Shown piece by piece: positions 21,379 to 28,457 of a stretch of DNA of 37,687 bases. Origin of the DNA: Streptomyces sp. OR43 (GTDB taxonomy: Bacteria; Actinomycetota; Actinomycetes; Streptomycetales; Streptomycetaceae); the NCBI RefSeq assembly GCF_008042275.1, contig NZ_RDBK01000022.1, forward strand, positions 355,105-392,791, read 5' to 3'. The notes under the pieces are model-generated. The model ran no database searches. It worked only from the letters and a program-made list of their open reading frames with translations, and was not told the DNA's origin. Each line of letters starts with the position of its first letter. Within the stretch, counting starts at the first letter, position 1. Made by a program: the position numbers and the translations under genes.

Positions 21379-21505
21379 GCCTCACCTTCTCGTCGCGCCC
21401 GAGCGGGCCGCCCGTCGTCGCCCCGCAGCATATGTGAACGACGCCCGCACCCGTGCTGCCGGGCTGCGCCGGCCATGCGCGCGGGCGTCCGGGGACCGGG
21501 CGGGT

Positions 21506-21808
21506 TCAGCCCGGGCGGATGTCGCCGGTGAGCTTCTCCGGTCCCGGCAGATCGTGCGGAGTGATGCCGACGACCCCGGACACCGCGTCGAGGTCCGCTC
21601 CCGCGCATACGGCGCGTACGGGCGCCCCGCAGCAGTACGGCAAGGCGGACTGGGTCCGCTTCCGCGCGTACCGCTTCCCGTTCGGCATCCGGGCGGGCGG
21701 CGTCCGCTTTCCGGTTCGGCATCCGGGCGGGCGGCCCGCTTCCGCGTCCCGCAGCCGGTGCACGGCCGGTTTCGGAGGAGACAGGTCCATGGGCCGGGAT
21801 GCGCCCAC
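21506..21808 (-). CDS. possible small Arg/Pro-rich protein downstream of the sigma gene
   Basis: An open frame of 100 codons begins at a GTG 9 nt after the sigma-factor stop and runs in the same direction. Third positions are overwhelmingly G or C, as in real genes here, right through to the end (PHDLPGPEKLTGDIRPG). The middle includes two 11-codon repeats. There is no good ribosome-binding site and I recognise no family. An ATG at 21790 is an alternative start. It may be a real coupled gene or a chance open frame in GC-rich DNA. Confidence 0.28.
   Translation of the reverse strand: MGASRPMDLSPPKPAVHRLRDAEAGRPPGCRTGKRTPPARMPNGKRYARKRTQSALPYCCGAPVRAVCAGADLDAVSGVVGITPHDLPGPEKLTGDIRPG
21671..21736. 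repeat. 33-bp tandem repeat, 2 units
   Basis: Units 21671-21703 and 21704-21736 both contain TTCGGCATCCGGGCGGGCGGC and start CCGCTT. It lies in the 439-bp gap 21379-21817 between the sigma gene and the receiver-PP2C gene. The period fits codons, so the possible small protein on the minus strand contains two similar 11-residue units. Confidence 0.8.
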
Positions 21809-21817
21809 GCGCCGGGG

Positions 21818-22714
21818 TCAGGCTTCTACGGACATCCCGGCGCGCAACTGCTTGATGATGCGCGCGATCAGCCGGGACACGTGCATCTGCGACACCCCGA
21901 GTTCGGCGCCGATCTGGGACTGCGTCATCTCCTGGCCGAAGCGCATCCGCACGATCAGTCGCTCGCGGTCGTCGAGCTCCTCCAGCAGCGGTGCCAGCGT
22001 GTGGAGGTTTTCGACGGTCTCCATCCCGGGATCGGCCTCGCCGATCACGTCGGCGTACGACCGCTTGTCGGTACCGGAATCGGTCTCCGCCGAGGGGGTG
22101 TCCAGGGACCCGGCCGCGTAGCCGTTGGATGCGACGAGCCCTTCGATGATCTCTTCCTCGGGCAGATCGAGGAGTGCGGCCAGCTCCTTGACCGTCGGGT
22201 CGCGGTCCAGCTCCGCGGAGAGCTGCTCCTTCGCCTTGGCGAGATCGACCCGCAGCTCCTGGAGCCGGCGCGGTACGTGCACGGCCCAGGTGGTGTCCCG
22301 GAAGAAGCGCTTGATCTCCCCGACGATGTAGGGGATGGCGAAGGTCGAGAACTCGACGTCGCGCGAGAGGTCGAACCGGTCGATGGCCTTGATCAGCCCG
22401 ATCGTGCCGACCTGGATGATGTCCTCGGTGTCGTCGCCGCCGCGGTTGCGGAACCGTGAGGCGGCGTAGCGCACCAGCGAGAGATTCATCTCGATGAGGG
22501 TGTTGCGCGCGTACTGGTACTCGTGCGTGCCTTCTTCGAGCACCTGGAGACGGTCGAGGAACAGCTTCGACAGAGCACGCGCGTCCTTCGGGGCCACCTT
22601 GCCGGTGTCCTCGATCCACGGCAGGTCCGAAGCTCCCGCGCCGTCCCGTCCGGGCAGCGTGCCTGCGGGGCCGCCAAGGATGGTGCCGGTCTGCTCCGTC
22701 GTGCTCGTCGTCAT
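21818..22714 (-). CDS. SigB/SigF-family alternative sigma factor
   Basis: A 298-residue sigma-70 family protein of the stress/sporulation (SigB/F/G) type. Region 2 reads DIIQVGTIGLIKAIDRFDLS and then EFSTFAIPYIVGEIKRFFRD, the hallmark of this group. Region 3 follows VHVPRRLQELR. Region 4 has MTQSQIGAELGVSQMHVSRL as its helix-turn-helix. The ATG at 22714 is preceded by GGAGGGG and gives the usual length. In this family a HATPase anti-sigma kinase holds the sigma factor until a dephosphorylated STAS protein takes the kinase away. All of those parts lie within 7.6 kb downstream. The upstream gap 22715-23033 is shared with a divergent gene, and I found no convincing SigB-type promoter in it. Confidence 0.95.
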   Translation of the reverse strand: MTTSTTEQTGTILGGPAGTLPGRDGAGASDLPWIEDTGKVAPKDARALSKLFLDRLQVLEEGTHEYQYARNTLIEMNLSLVRYAASRFRNRGGDDTEDIIQVGTIGLIKAIDRFDLSRDVEFSTFAIPYIVGEIKRFFRDTTWAVHVPRRLQELRVDLAKAKEQLSAELDRDPTVKELAALLDLPEEEIIEGLVASNGYAAGSLDTPSAETDSGTDKRSYADVIGEADPGMETVENLHTLAPLLEELDDRERLIVRMRFGQEMTQSQIGAELGVSQMHVSRLIARIIKQLRAGMSVEA

Positions 22715-23033
22715 GTCGCCCCTCCACGTTGCCAAGTGCGTCGGAGGTCGTGTGCCCCGCGACGGCGAAGTCATGCCAACCAGGTGCGATTCTCTTTCCT
22801 CGGCGGTGGCGGCGCCGGGCCGGTCGCCGGTGAACCCGCCCGTGGCACCCGAATGGAGCAGTGTCCCGAGCATGGCAAACTTGACGAGGGCGTTCGGCCC
22901 GCAGTGCGGCGGCTTTGCGCAGAAGCCCGCGGCCGGATCTCAGCCCGTGGATGTCAGTCCTCGTGAGCCCGGCTCGGTGGCGCGCCACGGCCCGCCGAGA
23001 GAATCCGGCGGCACAAGCAACAGAGGAACGGCA
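22715..23033. other. divergent intergenic region, sigma gene / SDR-like gene
   Basis: 319 bp without a convincing gene. It must hold promoters for both flanking genes. A TTGACG at 22881-22886 lacks a matching -10, and no GTTT/GGGTAT SigB-type pair was found on either strand by eye. Confidence 0.6.
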
Positions 23034-24518
23034 ATGACGGTGACAGAGGACAGCCCGGAGATCGCGCCCGGGATCGAGGAGTTCGGTCCCGGTATCGACC
23101 CGGAGCGGCTGGCCGTCTGCCTGGGTGTGCTCGACGAGCTCGATTCCATCGAGGTCGACCACCCGGACGCCATCGCGGTGCGCCGTGCCACCGCCGGTGT
23201 CTACCGCACCGTGAAGCAGCGCCGCCGCCAGGAGCGCCGCGCCGCGAAGACCGCACACGACAAGGCCGTGACCGAGGCGACCGCGACCGGTTCGGCCGAG
23301 CGCATCGACGACGAGACCCAGGGCGTGCTGCCCTCGTCCTCCGCCGCCTCCGAGATCGCCGGCGTCCTCCAGCGGCCGAGGTCCTGCTACATCTGCAAGA
23401 CGCGGTACGTCGAGGTCGACGCCTTCTACCACCAGCTCTGCCAGGACTGCGCCCGCGAGAACCGCGCCCGGCGCGACGCGCGCACCGACCTCACCGGCCG
23501 CCGGGCCCTGCTCACCGGCGGGCGCGCCAAGATCGGCATGTACATCGCGCTGCGACTGCTCCGCGACGGCGCGCACACCACGATCACCACCCGCTTCCCC
23601 AACGACGCGATCCGCCGTTTCAAGGCGATGCCGGACAGCGACGACTGGATCCACCGCCTGAAGATCGTCGGCATCGACCTGCGCGACCCGGCCCAGGTCG
23701 TCGCGCTGGCCGACTCGGTGGCCGCCGAGGGCCCGCTGGACATCCTGATCAACAACGCCGCACAGACGGTCCGCCGCTCTCCGCAGGCGTACAGCGAACT
23801 GCTCGGCGCCGAGTCCGCCCCGCTGCCCGCGGGTGAGCTGCCGGCCGCCGAGGTGATCGGCACCTTCGGCAGTGGCACCGTCGACCGCGTGGCCGCGCTG
23901 CCCGCCGCCCGCAAGGAGGGGCTGAGCGCGCAGGACGTCACCGAGCTCGCCCTGGTCACCGGGTCGGCGTCGCCGGCGCGCATCGCCGCGGGCACCGCGA
24001 TCGACGCGGGAGGGCTCGTCCCGGACCTGCACCACACCAACAGCTGGATCCAGACAGTCGACGAGGTCGAACCGATCGAGCTGCTGGAAGTCCAGCTCTG
24101 CAACTCCACCGCGCCGTTCATCCTGATCAGCAGGCTCCGCCCGGCGATGGCCGCGACCGCCGCCAAGCACTCCTACGTGGTCAACGTCTCCGCGATGGAA
24201 GGCGTGTTCGGCCGCGGCTACAAGGGTGCGGGCCACCCGCACACCAACATGGCGAAGGCCGCGCTGAACATGCTGACCCGCACCAGCGCCCAGGAGATGT
24301 TCGAGAAGGACGGCATCCTGATGACCGCCGTCGACACCGGGTGGATCACCGACGAGCGCCCGCACCCCGACAAGATGCGGCTTGCCGAGGAGGGCTTCCA
24401 CGCCCCGCTGGACCTGGTCGACGGCGCCGCGCGCGTCTACGACCCGATCGTCCGCGGCGAGGCCGGCGAGGCGATGTACGGCTGCTTCCTGAAGGACTAC
24501 GCGCCGGCCAACTGGTAG
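23034..24518 (+). CDS. SDR-fold protein with N-terminal zinc ribbon and no catalytic Tyr
   Basis: A 494-residue cytoplasmic protein. The N-terminal ~115 residues are acidic then basic and helical. A zinc-ribbon-like motif follows: CYIC (Cys118, Cys121) and CQDC (Cys136, Cys139). A short-chain dehydrogenase fold begins at about residue 150 with LLTGGRAKIG, a changed form of the TGxxxGIG nucleotide loop, followed by ILINNAAQT. At the active site the strand VNVSAMEG keeps a Ser, but the YxxxK motif reads TNMAK, so Thr404 stands where the Tyr should be and Lys408 is kept. It may bind NAD(P) without classical dehydrogenase chemistry. The ATG at 23034 follows AGAGGAAC. It diverges from the sigma gene and ends at a hairpin terminator. 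Its substrate is unknown. Confidence 0.82.
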   Translation: MTVTEDSPEIAPGIEEFGPGIDPERLAVCLGVLDELDSIEVDHPDAIAVRRATAGVYRTVKQRRRQERRAAKTAHDKAVTEATATGSAERIDDETQGVLPSSSAASEIAGVLQRPRSCYICKTRYVEVDAFYHQLCQDCARENRARRDARTDLTGRRALLTGGRAKIGMYIALRLLRDGAHTTITTRFPNDAIRRFKAMPDSDDWIHRLKIVGIDLRDPAQVVALADSVAAEGPLDILINNAAQTVRRSPQAYSELLGAESAPLPAGELPAAEVIGTFGSGTVDRVAALPAARKEGLSAQDVTELALVTGSASPARIAAGTAIDAGGLVPDLHHTNSWIQTVDEVEPIELLEVQLCNSTAPFILISRLRPAMAATAAKHSYVVNVSAMEGVFGRGYKGAGHPHTNMAKAALNMLTRTSAQEMFEKDGILMTAVDTGWITDERPHPDKMRLAEEGFHAPLDLVDGAARVYDPIVRGEAGEAMYGCFLKDYAPANW

Positions 24519-24551
24519 CACTCCGCGGCGCGGGTGCCGCGTTCGGTCGCC

Positions 24552-24587
24552 GACCCGGCCCGTGAAGTCCTGCGGGCCGGGTCTTTT
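24552..24587 (+). terminator. intrinsic terminator after SDR-like gene
   Basis: An 11-bp perfect stem (24552-24562 with 24573-24583), a 10-base loop and TTTT at 24584-24587, about 35 bp after the stop codon. This is a textbook factor-independent terminator. Confidence 0.85.
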
Positions 24588-24865
24588 CGCTGCATCGTGG
24601 CTGAAAGTGACCCAGGGCACACGTTCCATCGAGCACAGGCGCGCTCATTTGGTTACTCTGAGGGGAACGGACGCCACCAAGGGATCCACGAAGGTTCCTC
24701 GGCCGTCCTGGGACAGGCCCGTCAACCGGGCCGCCGTCCCGCCCCGTACCGGCGCCACCGCGACCGAACAGATCCTGCCCTGCCCCGCACCATGGCGGTC
24801 GGCCACCGGTTATGACGCCGGAACGTCGGACACGCCGGGGGCTACGCGACACAAAGGAGTGCGCG
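24588..24865. other. upstream region of the 58-residue gene
   Basis: 278 bp after the terminator with no convincing gene. An AT-richer patch around 24645-24660 (CATTTGGTTACTCT) could hold a -10 element for the small gene downstream. No clear -35 was found. Confidence 0.4.
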
Positions 24866-25042
24866 GTGACGACACCAGAACTGACGAAGCACGACCAGCG
24901 AACGGCCGAACGGCACGGAGAGCGGGCCCGCAGGCCCGAGAAGCTCCGGAACATCGAGGTGTGGGCCAGGTCCGCCCCGATCCGGCTGGCCGGCTACGAG
25001 GACGACCTCGCCGAGCCGCACATCCTGCCGGGCGTCGACTGA
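24866..25042 (+). CDS. 58-residue protein of unknown function
   Basis: The product is small, soluble and highly charged. The first half is basic and probably helical (KHDQRTAERHGERARRPEK). The second half ends IRLAGYEDDLAEPHILPGVD with an acidic patch. The start is the GTG at 24866, with AAAGGAG 6 nt upstream, a near-perfect ribosome-binding site. It stands alone between a terminator at 24552-24587 and a strong hairpin at 25054-25099, so it has its own transcript. I do not recognise a family. There are no Cys residues, a single Ser and few Thr, so a lanthipeptide is unlikely. No modifying enzyme lies beside it. Confidence 0.7.
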   Translation: MTTPELTKHDQRTAERHGERARRPEKLRNIEVWARSAPIRLAGYEDDLAEPHILPGVD

Positions 25043-25053
25043 GTGCTTCCTGT

Positions 25054-25099
25054 CCGAGCTCCGGCCCGTACCCCGCACAGGGGCGGGGCCGGAGCTCGG
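25054..25099. terminator. bidirectional hairpin terminator
   Basis: A 14-bp perfect stem (25054-25067 with 25086-25099) has an inner CCCC/GGGG pair. It sits between the convergent small gene (plus) and the crcB pair (minus), 23 bp from the end of crcB. Confidence 0.85.
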
Positions 25100-25122
25100 T
25101 CGTTCCCTCCGGCTCGGAGCGG

Positions 25123-25497
25123 TCAGAAGACCGCGTTCGCCACAGCGGCCCCGGCGAAGGAGAGCCCCACGCCCGCGCAGACGGTGAGGAGCAGGTATCC
25201 CGCCGCCAGGCCCACCCGGCGGGCGGACGTCAGGGTGAGCAGTTCGTAGGAGAACGTCGACCACGTCGACAGAGCTCCGCAGAACCCCGTGGCGAGGAGC
25301 AGGTTCAGCCGGGTTCCCAGTTCGCCGTCCGTCGCCGCCTCCGCGACGAATCCGAGAATCAGGGCGGCACCGGCGTTGGCCGCGAAGGTGCCCCACGGGA
25401 AGGCGGTGTGGAGGCGGAACTTCGCGTCCACACCGAGCAGATAGCGCAGCGGAGCTCCCACGAGCCCGCCGGCGAGTACGAGCAGCCAGTCGGTCAT
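25123..25497 (-). CDS. fluoride channel CrcB/Fluc, second of pair
   Basis: A 124-residue membrane protein with four helices, the normal Fluc length. Family motifs include GGLVGAPLRYL, FPWGTFAANAGAA and GFCGALSTWSTFSYE, the last being the loop that lines the fluoride path (Gly-x-x-Gly-x-x-Thr-Thr/Ser-Phe-Ser type). Fluc channels let toxic fluoride leave the cell. The ATG at 25497 overlaps the stop of the other crcB copy by 4 nt, so the two are translationally coupled. In Gram-positive bacteria paired genes usually make a heterodimeric channel. No fluoride riboswitch was recognised upstream. Confidence 0.92.
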   Translation of the reverse strand: MTDWLLVLAGGLVGAPLRYLLGVDAKFRLHTAFPWGTFAANAGAALILGFVAEAATDGELGTRLNLLLATGFCGALSTWSTFSYELLTLTSARRVGLAAGYLLLTVCAGVGLSFAGAAVANAVF

Positions 25498-25964
25498 CGG
25501 GCGTCGCCCCTTGCCGGGTAGGGGCGCCCGAAGGCGGCATGGGCGGCGAACGCGCCCGCGGTCACCGCGGCCAGCGCGGCCACCACGGTCAGCAGCAGGC
25601 AGCCGACCGCGTAGCCCGGCTGATGGTCGTCGAACAACTCCCGCACGTTGTCCGTGTAGTGCGAGAACGTCGTGAACCCACCCAGCACACCGGTGCCCAG
25701 CAGCGGACTGATCAGCCGGGGCGCATCGGGGAAGCGCAGCTTCAGGGTGACCATCAGGACACCCATCAAGAAGCATCCCACCGTGTTGACCAGCAGGATC
25801 GTCCACGGGAAGGCCGAGGTGCCGGTCGGCCAGAGGCGCTCGGCGCCGTACCGGGCGGCGGCCCCGGCCGCGCCGCCGACCGCGACGGCCGCCACGACGG
25901 ACAGCTGTACGCCAGGGTGATGGTCGGGGTGGCTGCGGCGGTGCAACTCCATCTTGATCGGCAT
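25494..25964 (-). CDS. fluoride channel CrcB/Fluc, first of pair
   Basis: A 156-residue Fluc-family membrane protein with a longer N-terminus (about 20 residues, His/Arg-rich) than its partner. Conserved motifs are GGAAGAAARY, FPWTILLVNTVGC and GVLGGFTTFSHY, the last being the pore-loop signature. Four helices are visible. The ATG at 25964 is used; it diverges from the urea-transporter gene with a 195-bp gap. The stop overlaps the next crcB gene (ATGA). It probably forms a heterodimer with the second copy, each facing the opposite way in the membrane. Confidence 0.92.
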   Translation of the reverse strand: MPIKMELHRRSHPDHHPGVQLSVVAAVAVGGAAGAAARYGAERLWPTGTSAFPWTILLVNTVGCFLMGVLMVTLKLRFPDAPRLISPLLGTGVLGGFTTFSHYTDNVRELFDDHQPGYAVGCLLLTVVAALAAVTAGAFAAHAAFGRPYPARGDAR

Positions 25965-26102
25965 CCCGTGAATCTACGGAGCCTGACGCCTCCGGCCGGC
26001 CGTAGCGCGCAGGCGGCAGTGGCACGCATACCTGACTGGGCCAACCCAACAGCCACACAGCGCGACAGGTCGATGACCCTGTGTCTTGATGGGTGGAGAT
26101 TC

Positions 26103-26132
26103 GGTTCTTCCTGCCCGTAGGCCGGAAGAACC
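26103..26132 (+). promoter_or_regulatory. hairpin in leader of urea-transporter gene
   Basis: A 9-bp perfect stem (26103-26111 with 26124-26132, GGTTCTTCC and complement) has a 12-base loop that can pair further. It ends 27 nt before the TTG start. It could be an mRNA control element or stabiliser; there is no U run after it. No GlnR-type site was recognised in the gap 25965-26159. Confidence 0.4.
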
Positions 26133-26159
26133 TCCGCTGCCGAGTCGCTGGAGCCAGCC

Positions 26160-27122
26160 TTGTCCCTCGCCGAGCCGGAAATCGTCCGGCGGCTGGAGAA
26201 ACGACAGCCGTTCGCTTACATGCTTGCCTCCCTGCGGGGCGTCGGGCAGGTCGACCTCCAGCCCGCCCTGCTGACCGGCGCGGCGATCCTCGTCGCGCTC
26301 TGGGTGTCGGGCTGGGAGAACGGGCTCTTCGCCACCCTCGGCACGCTGATCGCCACCGCGACGGCCTACGCGCTCGGTGTCGACCGCGCGGGTATCGCGG
26401 CCGGCCTCCAGGGATACGCGGGCTGCCTCACGGGCATCGCCCTCTTCTCCTCCCTGGGCAACCACCCGGCCACCTATGTCCTGACCGTCGTCGGCGCCAT
26501 CATGTGCACCCTTCTGATGGCCGCCCTGGGCACGTTCCTCACCCCCTTCGGACTCACCCCGCTGACCGCACCCTTCTGCCTGGTCTCCGGAGTCATGGTG
26601 CTGGGAGCCCCCTCGTTCGAGCGGGTCTGGCACGGTGCCCCGGCCGCGGTCTCCAGCACGACCAGTGGGGACACCGGACTGTCGTGGAACGATCTCTGGC
26701 ACGCCTTCTTCAACAACGTCTCGCAGATCTTCCTGATCGAGAGCTGGTACGTCGGGCTGATCATGCTCGTCGGACTCGCCCTGGCCGGGCTGCGCGTCGT
26801 TCTCTACGCGGCGGCCGGAAGCGTGATGGGGATCGTCGCCGCCTGGGCGCTGGGCGCACCCACGGCGCTGATCGCCAACGGCATCTACGGATACAACGCG
26901 GTGCTCGTGGCCATCGCCATCGGCGCCGTCTTCATGGCCAACAACGTCTGGACGGGGGTCTACGCACTGTTCGGCGCGGCGGCGACCACCGGCCTCACCG
27001 CGTCGCTGACGTCCTTCTTCAAATCGTTCGGCGGCCACACCTTCACCTGGCCGTTCATCCTCACCACCTGGGTGTTGATGGCGGCCGTACCCCTGCTGCC
27101 GCGCCTGCGCCGGAGCGAGTAA
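26160..27122 (+). CDS. urea transporter (UT family)
   Basis: A 320-residue membrane protein of the urea-channel family, with about ten hydrophobic segments in two similar halves. The N-terminal LRGVGQVDLQ motif and repeats such as GLQGYAGCLTGIAL and GIYGYNAVLVAIAIG are typical; the pore-lining stretches of urea channels have this pattern. The start shown is TTG at 26160 with GGAG upstream. An ATG at 26220 would cut into the conserved first segment and is less likely. It is the first gene of the urease operon, 63 bp before ureA, so its job is very likely to let external urea in. It diverges from the crcB pair. Confidence 0.88.
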   Translation: MSLAEPEIVRRLEKRQPFAYMLASLRGVGQVDLQPALLTGAAILVALWVSGWENGLFATLGTLIATATAYALGVDRAGIAAGLQGYAGCLTGIALFSSLGNHPATYVLTVVGAIMCTLLMAALGTFLTPFGLTPLTAPFCLVSGVMVLGAPSFERVWHGAPAAVSSTTSGDTGLSWNDLWHAFFNNVSQIFLIESWYVGLIMLVGLALAGLRVVLYAAAGSVMGIVAAWALGAPTALIANGIYGYNAVLVAIAIGAVFMANNVWTGVYALFGAAATTGLTASLTSFFKSFGGHTFTWPFILTTWVLMAAVPLLPRLRRSE

Positions 27123-27185
27123 CCGCTCCAGCAGGCACCGGACCTCCTGCCCTCAGCCCGTACATCACCGAGGAAGGTACTGACG

Positions 27186-27491
27186 ATGAACCTCGCACCT
27201 CGCGAGATCGACAAACTGCTGGTCTACGTGGTGGCCGACCTGGCACGCAAGCGCCAGGGCCGCGGCCTCAAGCTCAACTACAGCGAGTCGGTCGCGCTGA
27301 TCACCGAGGCGATCCTCGAAGCGGCCCGTGACGGCAAGAGCGTCGCGGACTGCATGGAGCTGGGCCGCCATGTCGTGGGCGAGAGCGACACCATGGACGG
27401 TGTACGGGAGATGCTCGGGCTGCTGCAGGTCGAGGCGTCCTTCGTGGACGGGACCAAACTCGTGTCCTGCCACGACCCCATCGGCGGCTGA
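27186..27491 (+). CDS. urease gamma subunit
   Basis: A 100-residue UreA of standard length. It matches along its whole length, with LAPREIDKL at the start, [11 protein letters not shown] in the middle and [18 protein letters not shown] near the end. It forms part of the (UreABC) trimeric enzyme that hydrolyses urea to ammonia and carbamate. The ATG at 27186 has GAGGAAGG upstream. It ends 3 nt before the GTG of the His-rich CbiX-like gene rather than running into ureB, as is usual. Confidence 0.97.
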   Translation: MNLAPREIDKLLVYVVADLARKRQGRGLKLNYSESVALITEAILEAARDGKSVADCMELGRHVVGESDTMDGVREMLGLLQVEASFVDGTKLVSCHDPIGG

Positions 27492-27494
27492 CCC

Positions 27495-28457
27495 GTGGCC
27501 GAGCCCGTCGCCGTCATCGCCGTGTGCGGTCACGAAGCCGCCCATGGGCGCGCGCTGGACGGCGTCGTGGACACCGGGGTCAGCATCGTGTCGAGCGGGC
27601 GCGAACTGTTCCGGAGCATCGCCGCGCACGGACGCCGGAACGCGGAGACCGTCGTCGTTCCCATGACGCTCGGCCGCGATCCCGAACTCGTCGCGGACAC
27701 CGCCCGCACGCTGCGCGCCGTACCCGCGGGAGAGCGCGGCACCACCGTGCTCGCGGAGCCGTTCGGCACCTCCCAGCATCTGGTCGCGTGGCTCCGGGCG
27801 GCTGCGGGCCGGGTGCCCGAGACCTCCGCGCTGCTGCTCACCGCACCGTCCGGCGATCCGTTCGAGGACGCCGAGCTCTACCGGATCGCCGCGCTCGTAC
27901 GGCGCTACGGCCGGGGCGGCCTCGTCGAGGTGGCGTTCACCGGGGGAGACCCGGACCCGGCCGAGGGCATCCGGCGCTGCCGGCTGCTCGGCGCGCAGCG
28001 GGTGGCGCTGGTCCCAGCCGCGTTCGCGCTGCCCGAGGTGCCCGAGGTGCCCGAGGCGGAAACGCTGCCCGTCGACCGGGTGGGTCCGCTCATTCCGGCG
28101 TCGGCACTGCGACGCGTCCTCGGCGAGCGGGTCGCCGACGCCCGACGGCGCTGGCGCGAGCACGCGGACGACGGCGTCGCGGCCGGCCTGACCGCGGCGC
28201 AGAACCACGGCCACTCCCACACCCACCCGCCCGGCGAGGGACACGACCACGAGCACGGTCACTCCCACGGCCCGGGCCACGCGCACGAGCACGGTCACGC
28301 CTCGGGCCACGTGCACGACCACGGCCCGGGCCACGAACACGAACACGGCCACGACCGCGATCCGGGCCACCCGCACGAGCATGGCCCCGGCCCCCTGCAC
28401 ACGCACCACCACCCGTCCGCCCCAGGCGCGGACCGAGTCATCAGGAGCATCGCATGA
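27495..28457 (+). CDS. CbiX/SirB-like chelatase with 27-His tail, inside urease operon
   Basis: A 320-residue protein in two parts. Residues 1-235 resemble the CbiX/SirB sirohydrochlorin chelatase family. His13 (CGHEAAH) and His95 (PFGTSQHL) sit where that family has its metal-binding histidines. A later [14 protein letters not shown] stretch is also family-like. Residues 238-306 are 27 His in 69 positions, in [12 protein letters not shown] units, a pattern seen in nickel-storing tails of UreE and HypB. The start is the GTG 3 nt after ureA, and the stop overlaps the ureB ATG by 4 nt (ATGA), so it is bound into the operon. No ureE is present. I infer a nickel-handling role for urease maturation. 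A plain cobalt or iron chelatase is less likely, since no tetrapyrrole genes are nearby. The exact reaction is unknown. Confidence 0.85.
   Translation: MAEPVAVIAVCGHEAAHGRALDGVVDTGVSIVSSGRELFRSIAAHGRRNAETVVVPMTLGRDPELVADTARTLRAVPAGERGTTVLAEPFGTSQHLVAWLRAAAGRVPETSALLLTAPSGDPFEDAELYRIAALVRRYGRGGLVEVAFTGGDPDPAEGIRRCRLLGAQRVALVPAAFALPEVPEVPEAETLPVDRVGPLIPASALRRVLGERVADARRRWREHADDGVAAGLTAAQNHGHSHTHPPGEGHDHEHGHSHGPGHAHEHGHASGHVHDHGPGHEHEHGHDRDPGHPHEHGPGPLHTHHHPSAPGADRVIRSIA

Noticed and set aside
22715..23033. SigB-type autoregulatory promoter for the sigma gene
   Set aside because: Partial matches (GGTTGG and GGGCAC) have the wrong spacing, so no site is claimed.
21165..24629. Very long leftward open frame spanning several genes
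   Set aside because: It is an open frame created by high GC content, lying antisense or out of frame to clear genes (sigma factor, SDR-like protein).
24866..25042. Lanthipeptide precursor
   Set aside because: No Cys in the product, only one Ser and few Thr, and no modifying enzyme or transporter next to it.
25965..26159. GlnR-binding site before the urea operon
   Set aside because: Expected for nitrogen genes, but no GTNAC-n6-GAAAC-like pair was found by eye.
28200..28430. His-tail as a frame error in a normal gene
   Set aside because: The frame stays open to a stop that overlaps the ureB start exactly, and codon use stays typical, so it is real coding sequence.
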